6,024 nt of DNA from JAYFNU01 sp964622315. GTDB taxonomy: Bacteria > Bacillota > Clostridia > Oscillospirales > Ruminococcaceae. The notes beneath the pieces are model-generated. The model was not told the origin of the DNA and made no database searches. It saw only the letters and a program-made list of their open reading frames with translations. The DNA lies in NCBI GenBank assembly GCA_964622315.1, contig CAZUOY010000079.1, forward strand, positions 1-6,024, given 5' to 3'. This document shows, in pieces, positions 1-4,713 of the stretch (position 1 is its first letter; each line of letters opens with the position of its first letter). Position numbers and translations under genes: made by a program.

Positions 1-416
1 GCGTTCTGGTTCTGAAGAAGAATGTAATAAACAATTCCCATAGAAACCGAAAGAATTATTGAGGAATACCTCATAAGCTTGTTAATCTTAGCGCGTCCCT
101 CCTCGCCTTCCTTAGACCAACGCTCCAAAGCGGGAATTACCACCTGAAGGAGCTGGATAATAATCGAGGCGTTGATGTAGGGTGAAACGCCGAGAGCAAA
201 CAGAGTAGCTATTGAAAAGCTTCCGCCCGTCATCATATCGAAAAATCCGAAAATTGTGTTTGTGTCTGTCAACGTGCTTGCGGCGAGCGCCTGCGCGTCA
301 ACGAACGGCGCGGGGATTGCGGCTCCGAGACGGAAGATAAAGAGTATTAATAAAGTATACAGTATCTTCTTGCGAAGCTCGTCGATTTTCCAAGCGTTTT
401 TGAAGGTTTGGAACAT
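1..416 (-). CDS. secY: Preprotein translocase subunit SecY, N-terminal part (gene runs off the window)
   Basis: SecY forms the protein-conducting channel of the plasma membrane, together with SecE and SecG, and exports unfolded preproteins driven by SecA or by translating ribosomes. The 138 codons present begin MFQTFKNAWKIDELRKKILY, a typical SecY start with a short amphipathic N-terminus. A first membrane segment covers about residues 18-36 (contains RLGAAIPAP). A plug-like segment follows at about 55-72 (FGFFDMMTGGSFS), a second membrane helix at about 74-93 (LGVSPYINASIIIQLLQ), a charged cytosolic loop at 99-114 (ERWSKEGEEGRAK), and the start of a third helix at about 117-136. The ATG at 416 lies 2 nt after the rplO stop, and its ribosome binding site is inside rplO, so the two genes are probably translationally coupled. 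The C-terminal two thirds lie beyond position 1. Identity is secure from the conserved plug and TM2 region. Confidence 0.97.
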   Translation of the reverse strand, partial: MFQTFKNAWKIDELRKKILYTLLILFIFRLGAAIPAPFVDAQALAASTLTDTNTIFGFFDMMTGGSFSIATLFALGVSPYINASIIIQLLQVVIPALERWSKEGEEGRAKINKLMRYSSIILSVSMGIVYYILLQNQN

Positions 417-418
417 CG

Positions 419-859
419 TTAAATCACCTCGGCCTTTCCGCCGGCCTGTTCTATTTTTTCTTTAGCGGACGTGGAAAACGCGCTGAGCTTAACTGTAAGC
501 TTCTTCTCAAGCTTTCCGTTTCCGAGTACCTTGATACCGTCTAAAGAATTCTTGATTATGCCGGCTTCTATTACTGCCTTTGCGTCAACCGTCGCGCCGT
601 CAGCAAACTTGTTGTTGAGGTCGGAAAGGTTGATAGTCGCATACTTAGTAGCGAAAATGTTTTTGAAGCCGCGTTTAGGAATGCGGCGAACGAGCGGCAA
701 CTGACCGCCCTCGAAGTACGCGCCCTTATGACCGGAACGCGCAAGCTGGCCCTTATGACCCTTGCCCGCCGTCTTTCCGTTTCCGGAACCGGCTCCGCGG
801 CCTTTACGCTTTACTTCGCTGGTTGCACCCTTTGCGGGTGCAAGCTCATGGAGCTTCAT
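419..859 (-). CDS. rplO: 50S ribosomal protein L15
   Basis: L15 is a 23S rRNA-binding protein that joins the 50S subunit late in assembly. The 146-residue product has the usual family length. The N-terminal half is the extended, basic, glycine-rich arm: KRKGRGAGSGNGKTAGKGHK at about residues 17-36, then FEGGQLPLVRRIPKRGF at about 49-65. The C-terminal half is the globular domain, with the conserved IKVLGNGKLEKKLTVK stretch at about 109-124 and IEQAGGKAEVI at the end. The ATG at 859 has AGGAGGTG 7 nt upstream, which fixes the start. The gene sits between rpmD (18-19 nt gap) and secY (2 nt gap), the standard spc order. Nothing in it departs from the family. Confidence 0.98.
   Translation of the reverse strand: MKLHELAPAKGATSEVKRKGRGAGSGNGKTAGKGHKGQLARSGHKGAYFEGGQLPLVRRIPKRGFKNIFATKYATINLSDLNNKFADGATVDAKAVIEAGIIKNSLDGIKVLGNGKLEKKLTVKLSAFSTSAKEKIEQAGGKAEVI
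424..430 (-). promoter_or_regulatory. secY ribosome binding site inside the rplO 3' end
   Basis: The minus strand reads GAGGTGA, 7 nt before the secY ATG at 416. It lies in the last codons of rplO, just ahead of the rplO TAA at 419-421. Ribosomes finishing rplO would sit on this site, which fits coupled translation. This site fixes the secY start. Confidence 0.8.
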
Positions 860-866
860 AGGAATG

Positions 867-874
867 CACCTCCT
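867..874 (-). promoter_or_regulatory. rplO ribosome binding site
   Basis: The minus strand reads AGGAGGTG, 7 nt before the rplO ATG at 859. This is a near-perfect anti-16S match and fills the short gap between rpmD and rplO. Confidence 0.85.
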
Positions 875-878
875 TGCT

Positions 879-1349
879 TTATGCTTCGGTTACTTCAACC
901 ATGTGAGAAATCTTAGTGATTTTGCCGCGCGTAGCAGCGTTGTCGGGCTGAACGGTGGCATCGCCTATTTTGCGAAGTCCGAGCGATTTTGCCGTCGCTA
1001 TCTGCTTATCAGTTCTACCTGCAAGGCTCTTTACGAGACGAACCTTGAAGCCGCCCTTCTTTACCGCCTTCTTGGCGGCGGGCTTTGCCTCGACCGCCGC
1101 TTCGGTCTTGACCTCAGCGGGCTTAGTCTCGGTCTTAGCGGCCGCAGCCTTAGGAGCCGCAGCTTTCTTGGGAGCCGCTTTTTCAGCGGCAGGCTTCTTT
1201 TCAGCCGCTGCCTTAGGAGCCGCTGCCTTCTTGGGAGCAGCCGCCTTCTCTGCAGCGGGCTTTGCCGCTGTTTTCTTTTCGGTGGACGCGGTCTTCTTGG
1301 CGGCGGGCTTCTTTTCGGAAGCAGCCGTAGTCTTCTTTTCTTCAGCCAT
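879..1349 (-). CDS. rpmD: 50S ribosomal protein L30 with a 100-residue Ala/Lys/Pro-rich N-terminal extension
   Basis: The C-terminal 56 residues (about 101-156) are a complete bacterial L30: FKVRLVKSLAGR, then KSLGLRKIGD, then DNAATRGKITKISHMVEV, matching the family pattern of a GR turn, an LGL+KI strand and the DN-A-RG-I-K-SH-V end. L30 is a small 23S rRNA-binding protein of the 50S subunit and is normally about 56-60 residues long. Here residues 1-100 are an added low-complexity arm: 37 Ala, 27 Lys, 11 Glu, 9 Pro and 8 Thr, with no Arg, Cys or aromatic residue, and a net charge near +16. The start is supported because ATG 1349 follows a GGGAGG site placed right after the rpsE stop, while no ATG or GTG with a ribosome binding site occurs close to the L30 domain. 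The arm resembles histone H1-like or AlgP-like AKP tails in composition. Its function is unknown; inferred roles are RNA or DNA contact. Confidence 0.95.
   Translation of the reverse strand: MAEEKKTTAASEKKPAAKKTASTEKKTAAKPAAEKAAAPKKAAAPKAAAEKKPAAEKAAPKKAAAPKAAAAKTETKPAEVKTEAAVEAKPAAKKAVKKGGFKVRLVKSLAGRTDKQIATAKSLGLRKIGDATVQPDNAATRGKITKISHMVEVTEA
1131..1259 (-). repeat. Tandem duplication inside the L30 N-terminal extension
   Basis: Two neighbouring units of 22 and 21 codons lie at 1259-1194 (residues 31-52) and 1193-1131 (residues 53-73). Both follow the pattern PAAEKAA(A)PKKAAAPKAAA, and the second lacks one Ala codon. Over the first 18 aligned codons, 9 are identical and 9 differ only by synonymous third-base changes. 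Replacements appear only after that core (Glu to Ala and Lys to Thr). The pattern points to an old in-frame duplication whose protein sequence has been kept. Confidence 0.8.
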
Positions 1350-1360
1350 TGTTACCTTAT

Positions 1361-1366
1361 CCTCCC
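1361..1366 (-). promoter_or_regulatory. rpmD ribosome binding site directly after the rpsE stop
   Basis: The minus strand reads TAAGGGAGGATAAGGTAACA before the ATG at 1349. GGGAGG lies 11 nt from the start, and a second weaker AAGG lies about 5 nt from it. The site supports the far-upstream start of the extended L30 rather than a start near the conserved domain. Confidence 0.75.
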
Positions 1367-1867
1367 TTAACCTATAATCTCTTTTGCGGTCTTTCCGCGA
1401 ACTGCGGCGACCTCGTCAACCGTGCGAAGGGTCATAAGTCCCTGAAGGGTTGCTCTTACGACATTGTTGGGGTTGTTAGAACGAAGCGATTTCGTACGAA
1501 TATCGCTTATTCCCGCAGCCTCCATAACCGCACGGACAGGACCGCCCGCGATTATACCGGTACCGGGGCCGGCGGGCTTAAGAAGCACGCTTCCCGCACC
1601 GAATTTTCCGATAACCTCGTGAGGAATTGTTGTTCCTCTGAGAGATACCTTTACTATGTTTTTCTTCGCGTCCTCAAGTCCCTTGCGAATCGCTTCGGGA
1701 ACTTCACCCGCTTTTCCGAGTCCGACACCTATAATTCCGTTGCCGTCGCCGACAACTACGAGGGCCGAGAACTTGAAAATACGACCGCCCTTTACGGTTT
1801 TGGATACGCGGTTAATTGATACAACCTTTTCTTTAAGGTCGAGCGTTGCTGCGTCGAGTCTTTCCAA
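1367..1867 (-). CDS. rpsE: 30S ribosomal protein S5, TTG start
   Basis: S5 sits near the mRNA entry and decoding region of the 30S subunit, next to S4 and S8, and influences translational accuracy and subunit assembly. The 166-residue product has family length. The N-terminal double-stranded-RNA-binding-like domain begins INRVSKTVKGGRIFKFSALV (about residues 18-37), continues GDGNGIIGVGLGKAGEVPEA, and is followed by the C-terminal domain with AGPGTGIIAGGPVRAVMEAAG and SNNPNNVVRATLQGL. The start is a TTG at 1867: the encoded MERLDAATLDLKEKVV aligns with the usual S5 N-terminus, an AGGGAGGA site lies 8 nt upstream, and no ATG or GTG is in frame nearby. It lies 17 nt after rplR and 17 nt before rpmD. 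Confidence 0.98.
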   Translation of the reverse strand: MERLDAATLDLKEKVVSINRVSKTVKGGRIFKFSALVVVGDGNGIIGVGLGKAGEVPEAIRKGLEDAKKNIVKVSLRGTTIPHEVIGKFGAGSVLLKPAGPGTGIIAGGPVRAVMEAAGISDIRTKSLRSNNPNNVVRATLQGLMTLRTVDEVAAVRGKTAKEIIG

Positions 1868-1875
1868 AATCTTTC

Positions 1876-1883
1876 TCCTCCCT
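1876..1883 (-). promoter_or_regulatory. rpsE ribosome binding site that decides the TTG start
   Basis: The minus strand reads AGGGAGGA, ending 8 nt before the TTG at 1867 and starting just after the rplR TAA (1885-1887). The ideal spacing together with the lack of any nearby in-frame ATG or GTG identifies TTG as the initiator. Confidence 0.85.
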
Positions 1884-1884
1884 C

Positions 1885-2244
1885 TTAGAACTTAAGGCCG
1901 CCCTCGCGGGCACCCTCGGCTAAAGCCTGAACACGACCGTGATATACGAAGCCCCCGCGGTCGAAAACAACCTCGCTGATTCCCAGCTTGACTGCCTTCT
2001 TCGCAATCGCCTCGCCTACCTTTTTGGCTGCCTCGGCGTTGCCTGTATAGCCTTCAAAGCCCTTATCAAGCGATGAAGCCGCGCAGAGCGTTATGCCCTT
2101 AACGTCGTCAATAATCTGGGCGTAAATATGCTTGGCGGAGCGGAATACGCTAAGACGCGGGCACTCTGTTGTGCCGTTAATCTTACCGCGGACGCGCTTA
2201 TGTCTGATAAGACGCTGTTTGTTGCTGTCGCGTTTGGTAATCAT
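1885..2244 (-). CDS. rplR: 50S ribosomal protein L18
   Basis: L18 binds 5S rRNA and, with L5, helps anchor it in the central protuberance of the 50S subunit. The 119-residue product starts MITKRDSNKQRLIRHKRVRG, a basic N-terminal tail like that of Bacillus L18. It continues through PRLSVFRSAKHIYAQIIDD (about residues 29-47) to the conserved C-terminus with VVFDRGGFVYHGRVQALAEG and AREGGLKF. The length is normal. The ATG at 2244 is chosen by homology of the N-terminus. Its ribosome binding site AAAGGAG is rather far away (12 nt), and an out-of-frame ATG lies between them (see the micro-ORF entry). The gene follows rplF with a 21 nt gap and precedes rpsE with a 17 nt gap. Confidence 0.98.
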   Translation of the reverse strand: MITKRDSNKQRLIRHKRVRGKINGTTECPRLSVFRSAKHIYAQIIDDVKGITLCAASSLDKGFEGYTGNAEAAKKVGEAIAKKAVKLGISEVVFDRGGFVYHGRVQALAEGAREGGLKF

Positions 2245-2252
2245 AATTTCAT
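2241..2252 (-). other. Three-codon micro-ORF overlapping the rplR start
   Basis: The minus strand reads ATG AAA TTA TGA. The first ATG lies 4 nt after the AAAGGAG site at 2257-2263, and the TGA overlaps the rplR ATG as ATGA. The layout is seen directly. Whether ribosomes use this ATG and then reinitiate at rplR is not shown, and chance occurrence is quite possible in so short a sequence. Confidence 0.35.
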
Positions 2253-2256
2253 TTCG

Positions 2257-2263
2257 CTCCTTT
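2257..2263 (-). promoter_or_regulatory. rplR ribosome binding site with long spacing
   Basis: The minus strand reads AAAGGAG. It is 12 nt from the rplR ATG at 2244 and 4 nt from an out-of-frame ATG at 2252. The spacing to rplR is longer than for most other genes in this window, where 6-8 nt is common. Confidence 0.7.
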
Positions 2264-2265
2264 CA

Positions 2266-2814
2266 TTAACCCTTTGCGCCCTTGCCGGCCTTACCGTCCT
2301 TGCGGATGATAACCTCGTCGACATACTTGATACCCTTGCCCTTATAAGGCTCAGGCGGACGTTTTTCACGGACTTCCGCCGCGAACTGACCAACCTTTTG
2401 CTTGTCTATACCGTTAATGATTATCTTGTTCGGCGCAGGGACATCAATGGTGATGTCGTCCGTGTCGCTTATGATAACCTGATGGGAATAACCAAGGTTC
2501 ATGATGAGTTCCTTACCCTGCTTTTGCGCACGGTAACCAACACCGTTGATTTCGAGCTCCTTTTTGAAGCCCTCGGTTACGCCAACTACCATATTATTGA
2601 TAAGGGTTCGCGTCAAACCGTGAAGCGAACGGTATTCCTTATCATCTGAGGGACGTGTTACGGTGAGCTCACCGTTCTCCATGGCAAGCTTCATAGAGCT
2701 TGCGAATGACTGGGTAAGCGTGCCCTTCGGGCCCTTAACCGTAACTGTATTCCCCTCGACTTTTACATCGACTCCCGCGGGAATAACTATCGGCTTTCTA
2801 CCAATTCTCGACAT
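2266..2814 (-). CDS. rplF: 50S ribosomal protein L6
   Basis: L6 binds 23S rRNA near the sarcin-ricin loop and the GTPase-associated region of the 50S subunit. The 182-residue product has two related domains. The N-terminal one begins MSRIGRKPIVIPAGVDVKVE with the strand pair NTVTVKGPKGTL. The C-terminal one carries INGVGYRAQKQGKELIMNLGYSH at about residues 90-112 (only the start of this stretch is conserved word for word in the family) and the diagnostic KRPPEPYKGKGIKY signature at about 151-164. It ends in a short basic Gly/Lys tail (KAGKGAKG), common in the family. The ATG at 2814 follows AGGGGG by 8 nt, and that site abuts the rpsH TAG stop. It is preceded by rpsH and followed by rplR, as in the standard spc operon. 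Confidence 0.98.
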   Translation of the reverse strand: MSRIGRKPIVIPAGVDVKVEGNTVTVKGPKGTLTQSFASSMKLAMENGELTVTRPSDDKEYRSLHGLTRTLINNMVVGVTEGFKKELEINGVGYRAQKQGKELIMNLGYSHQVIISDTDDITIDVPAPNKIIINGIDKQKVGQFAAEVREKRPPEPYKGKGIKYVDEVIIRKDGKAGKGAKG

Positions 2815-2822
2815 CTGTTATA

Positions 2823-2829
2823 CCCCCTA
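2823..2829 (-). promoter_or_regulatory. rplF ribosome binding site merged with the rpsH stop codon
   Basis: The minus strand reads TAGGGGGTATAACAG before the rplF ATG. The rpsH stop TAG supplies the first bases of the AGGGGG site. Terminating and initiating ribosomes must share this position, which suggests coupling of rpsH and rplF. Confidence 0.7.
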
Positions 2830-3225
2830 CCATACAAACGCGAGTACTTCGCCGCCGACGTTCTCGCTTCTCGCCTGCTTATCGGTCATAACACCCTTCG
2901 GTGTGGACACGATAGCAATTCCGAGACCCTTGAGAACCTTGGGCATCTTCTCGCAGCTTGCGTAGATGCGAAGACCGGGCTTGCTTACCCTTCTTAAGCC
3001 GGAAATAGCCGGTGTTTTGTCTTCGCCGTATTTTAAAGTTAATTTGATTACGCCTTGCTTGTCATCTTCGATAACCTGCATTCCCTTTACATAGCCTTCA
3101 TCAACAAGAATCTTGGCTATTGACTTCTTCATGTTGGAAGCGGGAATGTCAACAGTATCGTGCTTCGCGGAGCTCGCGTTGCGAACCCGTGTTAACAAAT
3201 CAGCGATTGGGTCTGTGATATGCAT
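2827..3225 (-). CDS. rpsH: 30S ribosomal protein S8
   Basis: S8 is a primary 16S rRNA-binding protein needed for assembly of the 30S central domain. In Escherichia coli it also represses its own operon by binding the spc mRNA near rplE. The 132-residue product starts MHITDPIADLLTRVRNASSA, the classic S8 N-terminus. It has the middle segment GVIKLTLKYGEDKTPAISGL and SKPGLRIY, and ends with the C-terminal RNA-binding signature GLGIAIVSTPKGVMTDKQAR (about residues 101-120) and GGEVLAFVW. Length is normal. The ATG at 3225 has GAGGAGG 8 nt upstream, and the gap after rpsN is 16 nt. No feature suggests loss of function. Confidence 0.98.
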   Translation of the reverse strand: MHITDPIADLLTRVRNASSAKHDTVDIPASNMKKSIAKILVDEGYVKGMQVIEDDKQGVIKLTLKYGEDKTPAISGLRRVSKPGLRIYASCEKMPKVLKGLGIAIVSTPKGVMTDKQARSENVGGEVLAFVW

Positions 3226-3233
3226 ACTGTTTT

Positions 3234-3240
3234 CCTCCTC
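3234..3240 (-). promoter_or_regulatory. rpsH ribosome binding site
   Basis: The minus strand reads GAGGAGG, 8 nt before the rpsH ATG at 3225, in the 16 nt gap after rpsN. Confidence 0.85.
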
Positions 3241-3241
3241 C

Positions 3242-3427
3242 TTACCAACTGGCCTTTTTTACGCCGGGAATCTGTCCTTTGTACGCAAGCTCTCTGAAGC
3301 AGATACGGCAGATACCGTACTTGCGGAGATACGCGTGGGGACGGCCGCAGATTTTGCATCTGTTGTACTGACGCGTCGAAAACTTCGGGGCGGCCTGCTG
3401 CTTATTAATCATTGATTTTTTAGCCAT
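3242..3427 (-). CDS. rpsN: 30S ribosomal protein S14, zinc-binding type Z
   Basis: S14 binds the 3' major (head) domain of 16S rRNA in the 30S subunit. This is the short zinc-ribbon form (often called rpsZ or rpsN1): 61 residues with CKIC at 24-27 and CRIC at 40-43, the four cysteines expected to hold one zinc ion. The conserved RPHAYLRKYGICRICFRELA core and the GQIPGVKKASW C-terminus are typical. The longer, cysteine-free S14 used by many Proteobacteria is about 100 residues, so this form supports a Gram-positive source. Whether a zinc-free paralogue exists elsewhere in the genome, as in Bacillus subtilis, cannot be seen here. The start at 3427 follows GGGGGAG by 7 nt and the rplE stop by 14 nt. 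Confidence 0.98.
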   Translation of the reverse strand: MAKKSMINKQQAAPKFSTRQYNRCKICGRPHAYLRKYGICRICFRELAYKGQIPGVKKASW

Positions 3428-3434
3428 TATCGTT

Positions 3435-3441
3435 CTCCCCC
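3435..3441 (-). promoter_or_regulatory. rpsN ribosome binding site
   Basis: The minus strand reads GGGGGAG, 7 nt before the rpsN ATG at 3427 and directly after the rplE TAA at 3442-3444. Confidence 0.75.
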
Positions 3442-3981
3442 TTAATTCGCGAACGGCGCGCCGAGAAGTCTGAGAAGCTCTTTCGCTTCTTCGTCGTTCT
3501 GTGCCGTCGTTACAAACGCGATGTCCATACCGCGTATTGCGTCAATCTTGTCATACTCAATTTCAGGGAAAATGAGCTGTTCTTTAAGTCCGAGCGAGTA
3601 GTTGCCGCGGCCGTCAAAGCTGTCGCCGTTAATTCCGCGGAAGTCACGCACACGGGGAAGGGCTATGCTGAAAAGTCTGTCTACAAACTCATACATACGG
3701 TCTCCGCGGAGCGTTACCTTCGCGCCTACCGGCATGCCTTCACGAAGCTTAAAGTTAGCAACCGACTTCTTCGCATTGCAGATTATCGCCTTTTGTCCGG
3801 TAATCTTCGCGAGGTCGCCGACGATTGCTTCCATTATCTTGGGGTTATCTCTCGCCTCGCCGCAGCCGACATTGACCACGACTTTATCGAGCTTCGGAAT
3901 CTGCATTACGCTCTTGTAGGAAAACTTTTTCATAAGAGCGGGCGCTATTTCCTTGACATAGGTGTCCTTTAATCTTGCCAT
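3442..3981 (-). CDS. rplE: 50S ribosomal protein L5
   Basis: L5 binds 5S rRNA and contacts the P-site tRNA from the central protuberance of the 50S subunit. The 179-residue product has the family length. It starts MARLKDTYVKEIAPALMKKF and has the signature IPKLDKVVVNVGCGEA at about residues 28-43. It continues with KITGQKAIICNAKKSVANFK and REGMPVGAKVTLRG, and the C-terminal half contains LPRVRDFRGIN and NYSLGLKEQLIFPEI. It ends with LLGAPF, as usual for L5. The ATG at 3981 is preceded by AGGAGG at 11 nt and by a second AGAGGT closer to the start. It follows rplX after 19 nt and precedes rpsN, the standard order in Gram-positive spc operons. Confidence 0.98.
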   Translation of the reverse strand: MARLKDTYVKEIAPALMKKFSYKSVMQIPKLDKVVVNVGCGEARDNPKIMEAIVGDLAKITGQKAIICNAKKSVANFKLREGMPVGAKVTLRGDRMYEFVDRLFSIALPRVRDFRGINGDSFDGRGNYSLGLKEQLIFPEIEYDKIDAIRGMDIAFVTTAQNDEEAKELLRLLGAPFAN

Positions 3982-3992
3982 TTACCTCTTAT

Positions 3993-3998
3993 CCTCCT
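3993..3998 (-). promoter_or_regulatory. rplE ribosome binding site (double purine tract)
   Basis: The minus strand reads TAGGAGGATAAGAGGTAA before the rplE ATG at 3981. AGGAGG is 11 nt away, and a second AGAGGT lies within 2-8 nt. Either could pair with 16S rRNA; the first has the better match and the second is too close for ideal spacing. Confidence 0.7.
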
Positions 3999-4000
3999 AC

Positions 4001-4324
4001 TCAGAACGTGCCGTTGCAGCCCTTATGCTTGCAGGTGCGAACCTTTTTGCCGTTCTTGTCTACGCTGTGACCGACTCTTGTCGGCTTTCCGCAGGTGGGG
4101 CAAACAGGCATAACCTTGCATGCATATATGGGTGATTCGGCTTCTACTAATCCGCCCGCCTGACCTTGCTTGCGGGGTTTTACGTGCTTAGTTACGATGT
4201 TGAGACCCTGAACGATAACCTTGCCTTCGTCCTTAGAGACCTCAAGCACCTTTCCCGTCTTGCCGCGGTCGCGTCCGACCATAACCATTACGTTATCGCC
4301 GTTTTTGATGTGAAGTTTATTCAT
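4001..4324 (-). CDS. rplX: 50S ribosomal protein L24 with a cysteine-rich C-terminus
   Basis: L24 is an early assembly initiator that binds the 5' domain of 23S rRNA. The 107-residue product has the N-terminal KOW-type SH3 fold (IKNGDNVMVMVGRDRGKTGK, about residues 6-25, then VIVQGLNIVTKHVKP). A C-terminal extension common in Gram-positive L24 follows: CPTCGKPTRVG at about 75-85 and a second cysteine pair at 98 and 103 (RTCKHKGCNGTF). The first pair is CxxC. The second is Cx4C rather than the CxxC of typical CKKCG endings, so zinc binding is plausible but not certain. The ATG at 4324 follows AAGGAGGC by 6 nt. The rplN stop TAA forms part of that site. It lies between rplN and rplE as expected. 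Confidence 0.97.
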   Translation of the reverse strand: MNKLHIKNGDNVMVMVGRDRGKTGKVLEVSKDEGKVIVQGLNIVTKHVKPRKQGQAGGLVEAESPIYACKVMPVCPTCGKPTRVGHSVDKNGKKVRTCKHKGCNGTF

Positions 4325-4330
4325 ATCTAC

Positions 4331-4339
4331 GCCTCCTTA
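4331..4339 (-). promoter_or_regulatory. rplX ribosome binding site overlapping the rplN stop
   Basis: The minus strand reads TAAGGAGGC, 6 nt before the rplX ATG at 4324. The rplN stop TAA supplies the first bases of the AAGGAGG site, so termination and initiation share one position. Coupled translation of rplN and rplX is inferred. Confidence 0.8.
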
Positions 4340-4705
4340 CAGCACTTCGGGCGCGAGCGAGAGAATCTTAAGGTAATCCTTTTCACGGAGTTCTCTTGCT
4401 ACCGGTCCGAAGATACGGGTACCGCTGGGGTTCTTGTCTTCTTTAATTATAACCGCTGCGTTTTCGTCGAAACGGATATAACTTCCGTCGTCGCGGCGCA
4501 TGCCTTTTTTGCTGCGCACTACGACTGCCTTTACTACGTCGCCCTTCTTGACCGAACCGCCGGGCGCGGCCTTTTTGACTGACGCTACTATTACATCGCC
4601 TATGTTGGCGTACCTCTTGCGGGAGCCGCCCAACACACGAATGCACATTATCTCTTTTGCACCGGTGTTATCGGCAACCTTGAGGTAGGTTTGCATCTGT
4701 ACCAC
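4337..4705 (-). CDS. rplN: 50S ribosomal protein L14, GTG start
   Basis: L14 binds 23S rRNA at the subunit interface, taking part in intersubunit bridges next to L19, and is the docking site of the silencing factor RsfS. The 122-residue product has the normal length. It contains QTYLKVADNTGAKEIMCIRV at the start, then GDVIVASVKKAAPGG, the signature GDVVKAVVVRSKKGMRRDDG at about residues 55-74, FDENAAVII, and the conserved end GTRIFGPVARELREKDYLKI plus LSLAPEVL. The start is a GTG at 4705: it gives MVQMQTYLKV, matching the usual MIQ start, and has AAAGGAGG 8 nt upstream. The in-frame ATG at 4696 would shorten the protein by three residues and lies 17 nt from that site. Confidence 0.98.
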   Translation of the reverse strand: MVQMQTYLKVADNTGAKEIMCIRVLGGSRKRYANIGDVIVASVKKAAPGGSVKKGDVVKAVVVRSKKGMRRDDGSYIRFDENAAVIIKEDKNPSGTRIFGPVARELREKDYLKILSLAPEVL

Positions 4706-4713
4706 AGAAGCTT

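Noticed and set aside
244..272. TTGACA on the minus strand at 272-267 inside secY, as a possible promoter -35
   Set aside because: The -10 position 17 nt downstream reads CGGATT, not close to TATAAT, and the hexamer lies within coding sequence for conserved SecY.
762..1377. Long open frames on the plus strand opposite rpmD and rplO (202 and 140 codons), one looking hydrophobic and membrane-like
   Set aside because: They are antisense shadows of the Ala/Lys-rich L30 arm. Such coding rarely yields stop codons on the other strand, and the hydrophobic look comes from complementing Lys and Ala codons. No ribosome binding site or family resemblance was seen.
1349..1819. 156-codon plus-strand open frame opposite rpsE
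   Set aside because: It lies fully opposite a clear S5 gene, has no recognisable family pattern and no ribosome binding site. It is a frame shadow.
3982..4000. Possible S8-binding autoregulatory structure before rplE, as in Escherichia coli
   Set aside because: The gap between rplX and rplE is 19 nt and mostly ribosome binding site. I see no hairpin resembling the S8 16S rRNA site, although one folded from coding sequence cannot be excluded without an RNA folding calculation.
4443..4646. 67-codon minus-strand open frame within rplN in another frame, basic in composition
   Set aside because: It is nested in L14 coding sequence in a different frame; the Arg/Lys richness follows from shifted reading of L14 codons. 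No site supports translation.
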